From the NCBI GenBank assembly GCA_039028635.1, contig JBCCHV010000004.1:25385-89384 (forward strand): a stretch of 64,000 nucleotides of DNA, read 5' to 3'. This DNA comes from Acidobacteriota bacterium. Lineage in GTDB: Bacteria; Acidobacteriota; Thermoanaerobaculia; Multivoradales; JBCCEF01. Positions 16,751-27,330 of this stretch are shown one piece after another. The first letter of the stretch is position 1, and every line of letters begins with the position of its first letter. The position numbers were made by a program, and so were the translations under genes. The notes beneath the pieces are model-generated. The model searched no databases. It was given only the letters and a program-made list of their open reading frames with translations, and was not told the DNA's origin.

Positions 16751-17659
16751 TTGGATGATCAGCATGTGCCGGTGTTGCTGGAGGAAAGCTTGTCGTTCCT
16801 GGCCGCGGAGCGAGGAGGCCTTTTCGTCGACTGCACTTTGGGCCTCGGTGGGCATGCCGAGGCCCTTTTGGCGCGCTTTCCGGAAGCTCGCCTCCTCGGT
16901 ATCGACCGGGACGAGGAGGCGCTCGATCTGGCAGCCCGGCGACTGGCTCCTTACGGCGAACGGGTGCGGTTCGTCGCGGGGAACTTTCATGATTTCGGCG
17001 AGCTGGTGGGCGCTGCCGAGCGACCCGCCGGAGTGCTCGCCGATCTTGGCGTTTCGTCGCTGCAGCTCGATCGCGGCGAGCGCGGTTTCAGCTTTCGGCG
17101 GGAAGGTCCGCTCGATATGCGCATGGGAGGTAGCGAAATGACCGCTGCGGACATCGTCAACCGGGCTTCGGAGGCGGACATGGTTCGAATCTTCAAGGAG
17201 TACGGCGAAGAGCGGCAGGCCAAGCGGGTGGCGCGGGCGATCGTCGAGGCGCGCCGTGGCAAGCCTTTTCGCACCACCACCGAGCTTGCCGAGGTGATTC
17301 GCGAGGCCAAGCGCCGGGAAGGCCGCATCGATGCCGCGACGCAGGTTTTCCAGGCCTTGCGGATCGAGGTCAACCGCGAGCTCGAAGGACTGCGCGACTT
17401 CATCGACGAGGCGGTGCGGTTGCTCGATCAGGACGGGCGCCTGGTGGTGATCTCGTACCACAGCCTCGAAGATCGCATCGTCAAGAACGGGCTGCGCGAC
17501 CACAGCCGCGGCGAGGTCGATCAGGTCACCGGGCGCCCCCTCGCCGAGACCCGCTTGATCGAGACCTTGACCAAGAAGCCGATTCGTCCGAGCGGCGAAG
17601 AGGTTTCGCTCAATCCCCGCTCGCGCTCGGCGCGGCTGCGAGCGGCACGGAGGATCTGA
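16751..17659 (+). CDS. rsmH: 16S rRNA (cytosine-1402-N4)-methyltransferase RsmH
   Basis: 302 residues, starting at TTG 16751 with GAGG just upstream; the family opening xHxPVLLEE is present as DQHVPVLLEESLSFL. The SAM-binding motif is TLGLGGHAEALL, and LADLGVSSLQLDRGERGFSFRREGPLDMRM is highly characteristic, as is the C-terminal VVISYHSLEDRIVKN. It N4-methylates C1402 in the ribosomal P site. The 111-bp gap after mraZ contains a small GGGGG/CCCCC hairpin at 16719-16732, which may limit read-through. Confidence 0.97.
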   Translation: MDDQHVPVLLEESLSFLAAERGGLFVDCTLGLGGHAEALLARFPEARLLGIDRDEEALDLAARRLAPYGERVRFVAGNFHDFGELVGAAERPAGVLADLGVSSLQLDRGERGFSFRREGPLDMRMGGSEMTAADIVNRASEADMVRIFKEYGEERQAKRVARAIVEARRGKPFRTTTELAEVIREAKRREGRIDAATQVFQALRIEVNRELEGLRDFIDEAVRLLDQDGRLVVISYHSLEDRIVKNGLRDHSRGEVDQVTGRPLAETRLIETLTKKPIRPSGEEVSLNPRSRSARLRAARRI

Positions 17660-17715
17660 CCCTGGCCAACGCCAACGCCTACGCCTACCGGCGTCCGGTC
17701 GAGAACGACTATCTC

Positions 17716-18012
17716 GTGCGTGAGCGCGATCGCCGCCGGCTGCGCGAGCTGGCGGTGGTGTTGGCGTTGGTGGTGCCCCTCGGCCTCGGCCTGCTGGCCT
17801 TCACCTGGCTGCATCTCCAGGTGCTCGAAACCGGCTATCGGGTGGATCGCCTCGAAAAGGCGCTGCACGAGAAGTCCCGTCGCCAGAAGCAGCTCGAGCT
17901 CGAAGCGACCTATCTGTCGAGTCCCCATCGGGTCGAGGCGCGGGCCAGCGAGGAGCTCGGCATGGTGCCTTCCTCCGTCGACCAGGTGTTGTTCTGGGGA
18001 GAGCTGCGGTGA
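17716..18012 (+). CDS. ftsL: Cell division protein FtsL
   Basis: 98 residues from GTG 17716: a short basic cytoplasmic tail, one membrane helix (LAVVLALVVPLGLGLLAFTWLHLQV) and a coiled coil (YRVDRLEKALHEKSRRQKQLELEATYLSSPHRVE) ending in the ELGMVPSS motif typical of FtsL. It links FtsQ and FtsW/FtsI in the divisome. The open frame continues upstream to a CTG at 17662, two bases after the rsmH stop; the extension (about 18 residues, ANAYAYRRPVENDYL) looks natural, so a CTG start is possible. The stop overlaps the ftsI start as GTGA. Confidence 0.85.
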   Translation: MRERDRRRLRELAVVLALVVPLGLGLLAFTWLHLQVLETGYRVDRLEKALHEKSRRQKQLELEATYLSSPHRVEARASEELGMVPSSVDQVLFWGELR

Positions 18013-19766
18013 AGGGTCGCCTGCGCTTTCTGGTGGTGGGGGTGGTGCTGTGGTGCGTCGCCTTGACCGCTCGGCTGGTGGCGCTGCAGGTGGTGCAGCA
18101 CGACCAATATGGCGAGAAGGCGCGTCGGCAGCAGCAGCGGGTGGTCGAGACGGCGCCGGCCCGCGGCGCCATTCTCGACGCCCGGGGGCGCTCCTTGGCG
18201 GTCTCCGTTCCGGTGCACTCGGCGTGGGCCGATCCGGCCAAGATCTCGGATCAGGATCGCCCGCAGGTGGCGCGCTCGATCGCCGCGGTGCTCGAGCTCG
18301 ACCCCGCCAAGGTGGCGGCCAAGCTCGCCGAAGACCGGGAGTTCGTCTATTTGGCACGCAAGCTCGACCCGCCGCGGGTGGCGGAGCTTCGCCAGCTCGA
18401 CCTGCCCGGCGTCGGCTTCCAGGAAGAGAGCAAGCGCTATTACCCCAACCGGCGTCTGGCGGCGTCGGTTCTGGGGTATGTCGGCACCGACAATCAGGGG
18501 CTCGCCGGCCTCGAGCTCGAGTACGAGAGCTCGGTGACCGGTGAGGTCGGCCATCGCACGGTGCTGCGCGATGCCCGGCGGCAGGCGGCGGTGTCGCCGA
18601 ATCTCGACGGCTCGGCGGCTCGGCCGGGCAACGATCTCGTGCTCACCCTCGACGCTTCGATCCAGCATCACGTCGAGCGCGAGCTCGGCAAGGCCATCGC
18701 GCGCTTCAAGGCTCGCGCCGGCCAGGCGGTGGTGCTCGATCCCTCGACCGGTGCCGTGCTGGCGCTGGTTTCGCTGCCCGCCTTCGACCCCAACCACTTC
18801 GGCGAGGCCACTGCCGAGGAGCGCCGCAACAACGCCATAGAGACCGCCTACGAGCCGGGATCGACCTTCAAGATGGTTACCGCCGCCGCCGCCCTGTCGG
18901 CCAACCTGATCGACCCCGGTGACGTCCTCGATTGCGAGATGGGTGGCATCAACTTCGGCCGCACGCGCATCAAGGACCACAAGCCCTTCGGTGAGCTCAC
19001 CTTCCGTGAGGTGATCGCGAAGTCGAGCAACGTGGGGGCGATCAAGACCGGCTTGCGGGTCGGGGAGGAAGGCCTCCACGAGGCGGTGCGAGCCTTTGGC
19101 TTCGGTCGCAAGACGGGGATCGATCTGCCCGGCGAGAGCTCCGGCATCGTCCATCCCCTGGAGCGTTGGTGGAATCTCAGCGAGGCCTATGTCTCCTTCG
19201 GCCACGAGATCTCGATCACGCCGCTGCAGCTCGCCTCGGCCTTCGCCGCGATCGCCAACGGCGGCGTTCTCTACCGTCCGTACATCGTGGCCGAGGGCCG
19301 CTCGCCGGCGGGGGTGTCGCATCGCGCCGAGACCGAGATCATCGGTCGGCCGGTGTCTTCGGGCATTGCCCGCGAGGTCGAGCGCTTGCTCGAAGGCGTC
19401 GTTCTCGAGGGCGGCACCGGCAAGGCCGCGGCCATCCCTGGCTACACGGTGGCCGGCAAGACCGGCACCGCCCAGAAGGTGTCGCCCAACGGCCAGTATC
19501 TGCCGGGGCGCTACGTGGCGAGCTTCGCCGGATTCGCTCCGGCGCGCCGGCCGGCGGTGGTGGCGGTGGTGGTGGTCGACGAGCCGCAGCCGCCTTGGTA
19601 CCACGGCGGTGACGTGGCGGCGCCGGTGTTCTCGGCCATGATCGAGCCGATCTTGCTCTACCTCGGGGTGCCGCCGGAGCGCCCGCGGCCGCAGCGCTGG
19701 CCCGGCGAGACTCCGGAGGTGGCGGCGCAGGGGGTGGCCGAAGGCGCGGGAGGACAGCCGTCGTGA
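18009..19766 (+). CDS. ftsI: Septal peptidoglycan transpeptidase FtsI (PBP3)
   Basis: 585 residues, similar to E. coli FtsI. One N-terminal membrane helix, a pedestal domain beginning ARGAILDARGRSLAVSVPV, and a transpeptidase domain with GSTFKM (SxxK catalytic serine), KSSNVG (SxN) and AGKTGTAQ (KTG). No PASTA repeats follow. It cross-links septal peptidoglycan with its partner FtsW. GTG at 18009 overlaps the ftsL stop; its own stop overlaps the murE start as GTGA, so these genes are translationally coupled. Confidence 0.96.
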   Translation: MKGRLRFLVVGVVLWCVALTARLVALQVVQHDQYGEKARRQQQRVVETAPARGAILDARGRSLAVSVPVHSAWADPAKISDQDRPQVARSIAAVLELDPAKVAAKLAEDREFVYLARKLDPPRVAELRQLDLPGVGFQEESKRYYPNRRLAASVLGYVGTDNQGLAGLELEYESSVTGEVGHRTVLRDARRQAAVSPNLDGSAARPGNDLVLTLDASIQHHVERELGKAIARFKARAGQAVVLDPSTGAVLALVSLPAFDPNHFGEATAEERRNNAIETAYEPGSTFKMVTAAAALSANLIDPGDVLDCEMGGINFGRTRIKDHKPFGELTFREVIAKSSNVGAIKTGLRVGEEGLHEAVRAFGFGRKTGIDLPGESSGIVHPLERWWNLSEAYVSFGHEISITPLQLASAFAAIANGGVLYRPYIVAEGRSPAGVSHRAETEIIGRPVSSGIAREVERLLEGVVLEGGTGKAAAIPGYTVAGKTGTAQKVSPNGQYLPGRYVASFAGFAPARRPAVVAVVVVDEPQPPWYHGGDVAAPVFSAMIEPILLYLGVPPERPRPQRWPGETPEVAAQGVAEGAGGQPS

Positions 19767-21250
19767 AGCTTCGCGAGCTGTTCGCCGACCAGCCCGTCGT
19801 CGGCCGCGACCAGGCCGCCGACACCGAGGTGACGGGGGTCAGTCACGACTCCCGGCGGGTGGCGCCGGGGGACCTCTTCGTCGCCTGGCAGGGGGAGCGC
19901 TTCGACGGTGCCGAGTTCGCGCCCCAGGCGATCGCTGCCGGCGCTCGCGCCGTGCTCGCCGCCACCGCCAGCGCCCGGCCCGCCGGCACCGAGGCCGTGC
20001 CCTGGCTGACGGCGGATGATCCCCATCGCCTGCTGGCGCCGCTGGCGGACCGCCTGTGGAATTGGCCTGGGCGTGAGCTGCGGGTCGCCGGCGTCACCGG
20101 CACCAACGGCAAGTCGACGGTGGTCGCCCTGCTGCAGTCGATCCTGACCCGAGCCGGCTGGCCGTGCGGCATCTTCGGCACCCTCGGCTACGGCTTCGGC
20201 GAATGGGTCGAGAGCGCTGCCCGCACCACGCCGGAAGGGTCCGACCTCTTCCGCCTGCTGCGCCGCATGGCCGATTCTGGCGCCGCCGCGGTGGCGATGG
20301 AGATGTCGTCCCACGCCCTCGCCCTGGGGCGCCTGGGAGAGCTCGCCCTCGACCTCGCCGTGTTCACCAACCTGACCCGCGACCATCTCGACCTCCACGG
20401 CGATCTCGAGAGCTACTTCCAGGCCAAGGCCGCGATCTTCGATCGCTTGCGCGATGGCGGTGTCGGGGTGGTCAATGTCGACGATTCCTTCGGCCGGCGG
20501 ATGGTCGAGGAGCGTCCCGGCCTGCGCACCTACTCGGCCCAGGGGGCGGCGGCGGATGTCGCCGTGGTCGATGCCCATCTCGACCTCACCGGCACCCGCG
20601 CCACCCTGCGGACGCCGCGCGGCGATCTGGCCTTTCGCTCGCCCCTCCTCGGGCGCTTCAACCTCGCCAACCTGGTGGCCGCCGCCGCCGGTGCCGAAGC
20701 CCTCGGCGTGGCCCACGAGGTGATCGCCGACGGCCTCGCCGAGGTGGCGCCGATCACCGGCCGCATGGAGCGCGTTTCGGCGCCGGACGATCTGCCGGTG
20801 TTCGTCGACTACGCCCACACCGAAGAGGCTTTGCGCGCCGCCCTCAGCTCGCTGGCGGAGATCACCGGCCGCTCGTTGATCGTGGTCTTCGGCTGCGGCG
20901 GCGATCGTGACCGCGGCAAGCGCCACACCATGGGACGCATCGCCGGCGAGCTCGCCGAGCTCCCGATCGTGACCTCCGACAACCCACGCGGCGAGGATCC
21001 CCACGACATCCTGGCGGAGGTCGAGAAGGGACTGGCCGAGAGTGGCAATCGGTCCTACCGAGTGGTGCCCGACCGGCGCGAGGCGATTCGCCGGGCGATC
21101 GCCGTGGCGCGCGACGATCAGGCGGTGTTGATCGCCGGCAAGGGCCACGAGCAGGTGCAGACGATCGGCGACCGCGAGATTCGCTTCAGTGACCACGAAG
21201 AGGCCCGACGGGCTCTCGAAGGGAGGTGCGGTGAGGCGGTCCGTGGCTGA
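19763..21250 (+). CDS. murE: UDP-MurNAc-L-Ala-D-Glu:meso-diaminopimelate ligase MurE
   Basis: 495 residues. Domain 1 binds the UDP-sugar (TGVSHDSRRVAPGDLFVAW), domain 2 has the ATP loop VTGTNGKSTV, and domain 3 carries SDNPRGEDPHDI. The DNPR motif marks meso-diaminopimelate as the amino acid added (lysine enzymes differ here), indicating a DAP-type wall. HGDLESYFQAKAAIF is the usual carbamylated-lysine region. GTG start overlaps the ftsI stop; the 3' end overlaps murF by 20 bp. Confidence 0.96.
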   Translation: MKLRELFADQPVVGRDQAADTEVTGVSHDSRRVAPGDLFVAWQGERFDGAEFAPQAIAAGARAVLAATASARPAGTEAVPWLTADDPHRLLAPLADRLWNWPGRELRVAGVTGTNGKSTVVALLQSILTRAGWPCGIFGTLGYGFGEWVESAARTTPEGSDLFRLLRRMADSGAAAVAMEMSSHALALGRLGELALDLAVFTNLTRDHLDLHGDLESYFQAKAAIFDRLRDGGVGVVNVDDSFGRRMVEERPGLRTYSAQGAAADVAVVDAHLDLTGTRATLRTPRGDLAFRSPLLGRFNLANLVAAAAGAEALGVAHEVIADGLAEVAPITGRMERVSAPDDLPVFVDYAHTEEALRAALSSLAEITGRSLIVVFGCGGDRDRGKRHTMGRIAGELAELPIVTSDNPRGEDPHDILAEVEKGLAESGNRSYRVVPDRREAIRRAIAVARDDQAVLIAGKGHEQVQTIGDREIRFSDHEEARRALEGRCGEAVRG

Positions 21251-22637
21251 GGCGGCAGCAGCGATGGGGGCGACCGGCGTCAGCATGGCCGGGGCGGTCT
21301 ACGAAGGGGTGGCGATCGACTCCCGGCGCATCCGCGGCGGCGAGCTGTTCTTCGCCCTCGCCGGCGAGCAGACGGACGGCCATCGTTTCGTGACCTCGGC
21401 GCTGCGCTCCGGAGCCGCCGCGGCGGTGGTGCATCGCCCCGTCGATGCGCCGTCCGATGCGGTGCTGATCCAGGTGGAGGACACCTACCAGGCGCTCCAC
21501 GATCTCACTCGGGCGGTGCGCCGGCAGGTGCCCGAACGGCTGGTGGCGATCACCGGCTCGGCCGGCAAGACCTCGACCAAGGAGCTGCTGGCGCGAGTGT
21601 TGGCGAAGCGGTTCCGGGTCGCCAAGAGCCCCGGCAACCTCAACAACCTCTACGGCTTCCCGCTGGCGCTGCTCAACATTCCCGAAGACAGCGAGTGGAT
21701 GGTGGCGGAGATGGGCATGTCGACCCCCGGCGAGCTCGGCCAGATCAGCCGCCTGGGGAAGCCCGAGGTGGTGCTGTTGACCAATGTCCGACCGGCCCAT
21801 CTGGAGTTTTTCGGCACCCTCGAGGCGATCGCCGAAGCCAAGGCGGAGATCCTCGAAGGCCTCACCCGAGGCGGCATCGTGGTGGCCAATGCCAGCGATC
21901 CCCAGGTGCGGCGGGTGGTGCGTCGTTTCGCCGACAGCGGCGAGGTGCCGAGTCGGGTGGTGTGGTTCGGTAGCCCGGGGGCGCCGGAGACCCTCAGCGC
22001 CTGGGCCGAGGATCTGGCACCGCTGACCGGTGATCGGCCGGGATGCCGCTTTCGGCTGCGCCTGGGCGAGCGCGAGATCGCTGTCGAGCTACCGCTGATC
22101 GGTCGCCACAACGTCGACAACGCGGTCGCCGCGGCCGCCTGTGCCTCTGCCCTCGGGGTGCCGATGGAGGAGATCGCGGTCGCCCTCGGTGAAGCCGAGC
22201 CCGCCGCCGGCCGCGGCGAAGTCCACGATCTGCCCGGCGGTGGTCGGCTGATCGACGACTCCTACAACTCCAATCCGGAGGCGGCGGCTGCCGCCTTGAG
22301 TGCCGTGGCCGCGTTGGGCTCCGGGCGCCGTTGGGCGGTGCTCGGCGAGATGCGCGAGCTCGGGCCGGAAACGCCCCGGTTCCATCGCGAGACCGGCCGC
22401 CACGCCGCCGAGGCGGGCTTCTCGCCGGTGATCGGGGTGGGGGAGCTGGCGCGCGACCTGGTGGCCGGCGCCAAGGAGGCCGGAGCGGTCACTCATTGGT
22501 TCGCCGATGCCGCCGCCGCCGCGTCCTTCGCCGCCGCCGAGCTCGGGGCCGGCGACACGGTGCTGATCAAGGGATCTCGCGGCGTCGCCCTCGAGGCGGT
22601 GGTCGAGCGCTTGCGCCTGGCCGGAGGGGAGGCCTGA
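21231..22637 (+). CDS. murF: UDP-MurNAc-tripeptide:D-Ala-D-Ala ligase MurF
   Basis: 468 residues from GTG 21231, chosen because GGGAGG lies 4 nt upstream; a start at 21189 would overlap murE further. Key blocks are [26 protein letters not shown], the ATP loop [12 protein letters not shown], the metal/lysine region [31 protein letters not shown], and [15 protein letters not shown]. It adds D-Ala-D-Ala to complete the UDP-MurNAc-pentapeptide. Its TGA overlaps the mraY ATG (TGATG... junction). The ddl gene making its substrate is not in this window. Confidence 0.96.
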   Translation: MRRSVAEAAAAMGATGVSMAGAVYEGVAIDSRRIRGGELFFALAGEQTDGHRFVTSALRSGAAAAVVHRPVDAPSDAVLIQVEDTYQALHDLTRAVRRQVPERLVAITGSAGKTSTKELLARVLAKRFRVAKSPGNLNNLYGFPLALLNIPEDSEWMVAEMGMSTPGELGQISRLGKPEVVLLTNVRPAHLEFFGTLEAIAEAKAEILEGLTRGGIVVANASDPQVRRVVRRFADSGEVPSRVVWFGSPGAPETLSAWAEDLAPLTGDRPGCRFRLRLGEREIAVELPLIGRHNVDNAVAAAACASALGVPMEEIAVALGEAEPAAGRGEVHDLPGGGRLIDDSYNSNPEAAAAALSAVAALGSGRRWAVLGEMRELGPETPRFHRETGRHAAEAGFSPVIGVGELARDLVAGAKEAGAVTHWFADAAAAASFAAAELGAGDTVLIKGSRGVALEAVVERLRLAGGEA

Positions 22638-23722
22638 TGCTCTACCACCTCCTCTATCCGCTGAGCGAGCAGTTCGCGATCTTCAATGTCTTCCGCTACA
22701 TCACCTTCCGGGGCGCCGGGGCGATCGTGACGGCGCTGTTGATCTCGCTGCTCCTCGGGCCGCGCTTCATCCGCACCCTGCGGCGATTGAGCGTCGGCCA
22801 GAACATTCGCGACGTCGGACCGGAGCAGCACCACATCAAGGCCGGCACGCCCACCATGGGCGGCCTCCTGATCATCTTTTCGGTGGTGGTGTCGACGCTG
22901 CTGTGGGCCAACCTCACCAACTACTACGTCTGGATCGCCGTCGGGGTGACGGTGGCCTTCGCCGCGGTGGGCTTCGCCGACGATTACATGAAGGTGCGCA
23001 ACCGTCGCAACCTCGGCCTGACGGCACGCAGCAAGTTCATCCTGCAGGTGCTGGCGGCGGGCCTGGCGGCGGTGGCGTTGCGCGCCTTGCCCCATCCCTA
23101 CGACTTCAGCGACACCCTCGCCTTCCCCTTCTTCAAGCAGGTGGTGCTGCCCCTCGGCCTGGCCTATGTGCCCTTCGTCGCTTTCGTGCTGGTGGGTTCG
23201 TCGAACGCCGTCAACCTGACCGACGGCCTCGACGGCCTGGCCATCGGCGTGACCCTGATCGCGGCGTCGACCTACGCCGTCTTCACCTATGTCGCCGGCA
23301 ACCGCGTGGTGGCGAGCTATCTGCAGGTCGAGTACGTCGCCGGTGCCGGGGAGGTCACCATCTTCTGCGCCGCCCTGGTCGGGGCGGGGGTCGGGTTCCT
23401 GTGGTTCAACGCCCATCCGGCGGAAGTCTTCATGGGGGATGTCGGCTCGCTCTCCATCGGGGCCGCCATCGGCATCGTGGCGGTGCTCGCCAAGCAGGAG
23501 ATCGTGCTGGTGCTGGTGGGCGGCATCTTCGTTCTCGAGGCCCTGTCGGTGATCTTGCAGGTGGCGTCCTTCAAGCTCACCGGCAAACGGGTGCTGCGCA
23601 TGGCGCCCCTGCATCACCATTTCGAGCTCGCCGGTTGGGCCGAGCCCAAGATCATCGTTCGCTTCTGGATTTTGGCCGGCCTCTGCGCCCTGTTCGGCCT
23701 CTCGACCCTCAAACTGCGATGA
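22637..23722 (+). CDS. mraY: Phospho-MurNAc-pentapeptide transferase MraY
   Basis: 361 residues, about ten membrane helices. Signature stretches are [23 protein letters not shown] (the Asp pair in the catalytic site), [21 protein letters not shown] and the histidine loop APLHHHFEL. MraY transfers phospho-MurNAc-pentapeptide to undecaprenyl phosphate, giving lipid I at the inner membrane. ATG 22637 shares its first base with the last base of the murF stop; the TGA overlaps murD as ATGA. Confidence 0.97.
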   Translation: MLYHLLYPLSEQFAIFNVFRYITFRGAGAIVTALLISLLLGPRFIRTLRRLSVGQNIRDVGPEQHHIKAGTPTMGGLLIIFSVVVSTLLWANLTNYYVWIAVGVTVAFAAVGFADDYMKVRNRRNLGLTARSKFILQVLAAGLAAVALRALPHPYDFSDTLAFPFFKQVVLPLGLAYVPFVAFVLVGSSNAVNLTDGLDGLAIGVTLIAASTYAVFTYVAGNRVVASYLQVEYVAGAGEVTIFCAALVGAGVGFLWFNAHPAEVFMGDVGSLSIGAAIGIVAVLAKQEIVLVLVGGIFVLEALSVILQVASFKLTGKRVLRMAPLHHHFELAGWAEPKIIVRFWILAGLCALFGLSTLKLR

Positions 23723-25152
23723 ACACCAACGGCTCCTCCCCGTCCTGGCCTCCCGCCCACTGGCGGCAAGTGCTGGTCTACGGCCTGGGTGTTTCCGGCG
23801 TCGCCGCCATGCGCTTGCTGCGCGCCCACGGCGTCGCGGTGATCGGTGTCGACCGCCGCAGCGCCGAGGCCCTGGCCCTCGAGGAGGGACCGGACTTCCG
23901 GCTGCTGGCGGGCTGCGACCCGCAGACCTTGCCCGATTCGGTGGATGCCGTGATCCTCAGCCCGGGCGTGCCCCTCGATCGTCCCTTGCTGGCCTCGGCT
24001 CGCCAGCAGGGGGTGCCGGTGCTGGCGGAGGTCGAGCTCGCCTATCCGCTGGTCAGCGGACTGCTGGTGGCGATCACCGGCTCGAACGGCAAGAGCACGA
24101 CCACCGCTCTCACCGGCGCCATGCTGCGCGCCGCCGGCCGCGAGACGGAGGTCTGCGGCAACATCGGCGAGCCCTTGACGGCGCGCGTCGAGGGCACCGC
24201 CGAGCGCGCCTTCGTGGTCGAGCTGTCGAGCTTTCAGCTCGAGACCGTCGAGCGCTTCCGGCCGGCTGCCGCGGCGCTCCTCAACGTGGCTCCGGACCAC
24301 CTCGACCGCTATCCCGATCTCGACGCCTATGCCGCCGCCAAGGCCCGCATTTTCAGCCGCCAACGCCGCGGCGATCTCGCGGTGCTGAACGCCGAAGATT
24401 CCTACGGACAGCGCATCGCTGCCGATCTCGCCGGCGGCGAGGGGCCACGACTGCGCTGGTTCTCGTCGCGACGGCGGGTCGAAGACGGCTGCTGTCTGGA
24501 CGACGATCGGATCCTCGAGGTGGCCCCGGGAGAGGAGCCGATCGAGCTCTTCCGACGCTCCGAGGTGCCCCTCGCCGGCCTGCACAACCTCGAGAACGCC
24601 ATGGCGTCGGCCTTGCTGGCGCGCGCCGTTGGCGCTTCGCCGGAGGCGGTCCGGCGTGGCCTGGCGAGCTTCCGGGGGCTGCCCCATCGCATGCAGCGCA
24701 TCGCCCACCAGCGCGGCGTCGCCTGGTATGACGACTCCAAGGGCACCAACGCGGCGGCGACCCTCAAGTCCCTCGAAGATCTGCCCGACGGGGCTGTTCA
24801 TCTGATTTTGGGCGGTCAGTCGAAGGGCGACGATCCGGCGGTGTTGGCGCCGATGGTGGCGCGCAAGGCTCGGCGCGTCTATCTGATCGGCGAGGCCGCG
24901 TCGCAGCTGGCGGTGGCCCTCGACGGGGCGGCTCCCCTCGAGCCCTGCGGCACCCTCGAGCGGGCCGTCGCATCGGCCGCGTCGCGGGTTCAGCCCGGCG
25001 ATCTGGTGCTGCTTTCGCCGGCCTGTGCCAGCTTCGATCAATTCCGCAGCTTCGCCCACCGCGGCGAGCGCTTCCAGCAGCTGGTCGCCGAAGTGGTCGC
25101 CGGCACCGAACGACGGGTAGGAGGGCCCCATGGCGAAAAAGCTCGCCTTTGA
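23719..25152 (+). CDS. murD: UDP-MurNAc-L-Ala:D-Glu ligase MurD
   Basis: 477 residues from ATG 23719. It opens with a Rossmann-like UDP-binding domain ([17 protein letters not shown]), then the ATP loop [15 protein letters not shown], the region [24 protein letters not shown], and the C-terminal [16 protein letters not shown], which is diagnostic of MurD. It adds D-glutamate in the cytoplasm. The 3' end overlaps the ftsW start by 23 bp, the longest overlap in the cluster. Confidence 0.96.
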   Translation: MNTNGSSPSWPPAHWRQVLVYGLGVSGVAAMRLLRAHGVAVIGVDRRSAEALALEEGPDFRLLAGCDPQTLPDSVDAVILSPGVPLDRPLLASARQQGVPVLAEVELAYPLVSGLLVAITGSNGKSTTTALTGAMLRAAGRETEVCGNIGEPLTARVEGTAERAFVVELSSFQLETVERFRPAAAALLNVAPDHLDRYPDLDAYAAAKARIFSRQRRGDLAVLNAEDSYGQRIAADLAGGEGPRLRWFSSRRRVEDGCCLDDDRILEVAPGEEPIELFRRSEVPLAGLHNLENAMASALLARAVGASPEAVRRGLASFRGLPHRMQRIAHQRGVAWYDDSKGTNAAATLKSLEDLPDGAVHLILGGQSKGDDPAVLAPMVARKARRVYLIGEAASQLAVALDGAAPLEPCGTLERAVASAASRVQPGDLVLLSPACASFDQFRSFAHRGERFQQLVAEVVAGTERRVGGPHGEKARL

Positions 25153-26215
25153 TAAATGGCTCTTCACCGTCATCGTTGCGCTCCTCGGCTTTGGCTTGAT
25201 CATGGTGTATTCGGCCAGTGCTGCGGTGGCGCGCGATCACGGTCAGGGGATCAATCCCTTCCTCCTCAAGCAGGGGGTGGCGGCGGTCGTTGGTCTGCTG
25301 CTGATGGTGGCCCTGATGCACTTCGACTATCGCCGCTTCCGGCCGATGGTGGTGGTCTACGGCCTGCTCTGCCTGTCGCTGGCTTCGCTGGTGGCGGTGC
25401 TGTTCTCGCCGGAGCTCAACGGCACCAGCCGCTGGTTCTTCATCGGTCCCTTCTCGCTTCAGCCCTCGGAGGGAGCGAAGATCGTGCTGGTGCTGTTTCT
25501 GGCCTACCAGCTCGATCGCAAGATCGAGCGCGTCAACCAGCCTCAGCTACTGGTGCCCTGTGGTCTGGTGGCGGGGCTGTGCGCCTTTCTGGTGCTGCTG
25601 GAGCCGGACCTCGGAAACGCCGTCCTGATGTTGACGGTGACCTTCGTGCTGGTCTTCCTCGCCGGTCTCGCCTGGCGCTACCTGTTCGCCGCCGGGGTGG
25701 TGCTGGCGCCGCTGATCTGGTTCCTGGTGATCTCGGTGCCCTACCGGCGGCAGCGCCTGTTCGCCTTCCTCGACCCCGAGAAGGATCCCCTGGGGAGTGG
25801 CTTCCAGGCCCTGCAGTCGCTGATCGCGGTGGGCTCCGGCGGAGTCTTCGGGCTTGGCTTGGGCGACAGCATGCAGAAGCAGTACTTCCTGCCCCATCCC
25901 CATTCGGACTTCGTCTACGCCATCGTCGCCGAGGAGCTCGGCCTGATCGGCGCTCTCGGGCTGGTGGCGCTGTTCATGGTTTTCCTCTGGCGCGGCGTGC
26001 GCGCCGGCCTGCGGGCGCCGGACACCTTCGGCCGCTACCTCGCCTGGGGCTTGACCGCCACCATCGTCATCCAGGCGATGATCAATGCCAGCGTCGCCGT
26101 CGCGCTGCTGCCCACCAAGGGCATTCCTCTGCCGCTGATCTCCTATGGCGGATCGTCGTTGGTGGCCACCCTGGCCGCCTGCGGTCTGCTGCTCAACATC
26201 TCGGAGCACTCATGA
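25130..26215 (+). CDS. ftsW: Lipid II glycosyltransferase FtsW (SEDS family)
   Basis: 361 residues with about ten membrane helices. It begins KWLFTVIVALLGFGLIMVYSAS and has the SEDS signatures FIGPFSLQPSEGAKI, LEPDLGNAVLM (the catalytic Asp region), PHPHSDFVYAIVAEELGLIGAL and LPTKGIPLPLISYGGSSL. FtsW polymerises septal glycan strands together with FtsI. A GGAGGG sequence lies just before ATG 25130, inside the end of murD. Its TGA overlaps the murG start as ATGA. Confidence 0.96.
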   Translation: MAKKLAFDKWLFTVIVALLGFGLIMVYSASAAVARDHGQGINPFLLKQGVAAVVGLLLMVALMHFDYRRFRPMVVVYGLLCLSLASLVAVLFSPELNGTSRWFFIGPFSLQPSEGAKIVLVLFLAYQLDRKIERVNQPQLLVPCGLVAGLCAFLVLLEPDLGNAVLMLTVTFVLVFLAGLAWRYLFAAGVVLAPLIWFLVISVPYRRQRLFAFLDPEKDPLGSGFQALQSLIAVGSGGVFGLGLGDSMQKQYFLPHPHSDFVYAIVAEELGLIGALGLVALFMVFLWRGVRAGLRAPDTFGRYLAWGLTATIVIQAMINASVAVALLPTKGIPLPLISYGGSSLVATLAACGLLLNISEHS

Positions 26216-27330
26216 CGGCGGCGCCGGACAAGCTGGCCTACTTTGCCGGCGGCGGCACCGCCGGGCACGTCTTCCCGGCCCTGGCGATCGCCGACGAGCT
26301 CGAGGCGCGCGGCTGGCGCACCCGCTTCACCGGCTCGCCCCAGGGCCTCGAGGCGCGCCTGGTGGAGGAGCGCGGCGGGGTCTTCGACGCCTTGCCGGCG
26401 CGGCCCCTGGTCGGACGCGGGCCGTGGAGCCAGGTCAAGGCACTGTTCACCGTCGGGCGCTCGGCCCTCAAGGCCGCCGGCCGAATCCGGCGCCTCCAGG
26501 TGGCGGTGGTGGTCGGCACCGGCGGCTACGTCTCGGCGCCGGCGATGATCGGCGGTCGCCTCGCCGGCCGGCCGAGCCTGCTGGTGGAGCCCAATGCCGA
26601 GGCCGGCGTGGCCAACCGCTGGCTGTCGCGCTGGGCGAGTGGTGCGGTGGTGGCGTTCCCCCAGACCGTCGACCGGCTGCAGTGTCCGGCCTGGGTGACG
26701 GGAGTGCCGGTGCGGAGCGTCTTCCACGACGTTCCGGACCGTGCCGTCGATCCTTCGGCGCTGCGCCTGCTGGTCCTCGGCGGCAGTCAGGGAGCGGTGC
26801 AGCTCAATCGCGAGGTGCCGCGCGCCTTGGCGACCCTCGGCGAGCGCTTTGCTGGCCTGCGGGTTCTCCACCAGGCCGGTCGCGAGAAGGTCGAAGCCGC
26901 CCTCGAGGCCTACGGCGAAGCCGGTCTCGACGCCGGCACCGGCTCGGAGAAGCAGTTCCAGATCACCGGTTTTCTCGCCGATGTCGCTGCCGAGATGGCC
27001 GCCAGCGATCTCCTGATCTCGCGCGCCGGGGCGATGACGACGGCCGAGATCTGTGCCGCCGGCCGCGCCTCGGTGCTGGTGCCCCTGTCCCTGGCGGGGG
27101 GCCATCAGATGAACAACGCCCGCCATCTCGCCGATGCCGGTGCCGCGCTGGTGGTGTCCTCCGAGGACGCCGACGGTGGCCGCCTGGCGGAGGTGCTGGC
27201 CCCGGTGCTGGCGGATGCCGAGCGCTTGGCGGTGATGGGGCGGGCGGCGCGCCAGCTCGCCCCGCGCGGGGCCGCCGGTGCCATCGCCGATCACATCGAC
27301 GCCCTCGCCAACGATCGGAGGGCGGCATGA
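26212..27330 (+). CDS. murG: Lipid II synthase MurG (GT28 GlcNAc transferase)
   Basis: 372 residues. The N-terminal GGGTAGHVFPALAIADEL is the glycine-rich loop for lipid I; VVVGTGGYVSAPAMIGGR follows; the C-terminal domain has LLVLGGSQGAVQLN, ITGFLADVAAEMAASDLLISRAGAMTTAEICAAGRASVLVPL and GGHQMNNA, all hallmarks of MurG. It transfers GlcNAc to lipid I at the inner face of the membrane. ATG 26212 and TGA 27328 overlap the flanking genes as ATGA. Confidence 0.96.
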   Translation: MTAAPDKLAYFAGGGTAGHVFPALAIADELEARGWRTRFTGSPQGLEARLVEERGGVFDALPARPLVGRGPWSQVKALFTVGRSALKAAGRIRRLQVAVVVGTGGYVSAPAMIGGRLAGRPSLLVEPNAEAGVANRWLSRWASGAVVAFPQTVDRLQCPAWVTGVPVRSVFHDVPDRAVDPSALRLLVLGGSQGAVQLNREVPRALATLGERFAGLRVLHQAGREKVEAALEAYGEAGLDAGTGSEKQFQITGFLADVAAEMAASDLLISRAGAMTTAEICAAGRASVLVPLSLAGGHQMNNARHLADAGAALVVSSEDADGGRLAEVLAPVLADAERLAVMGRAARQLAPRGAAGAIADHIDALANDRRAA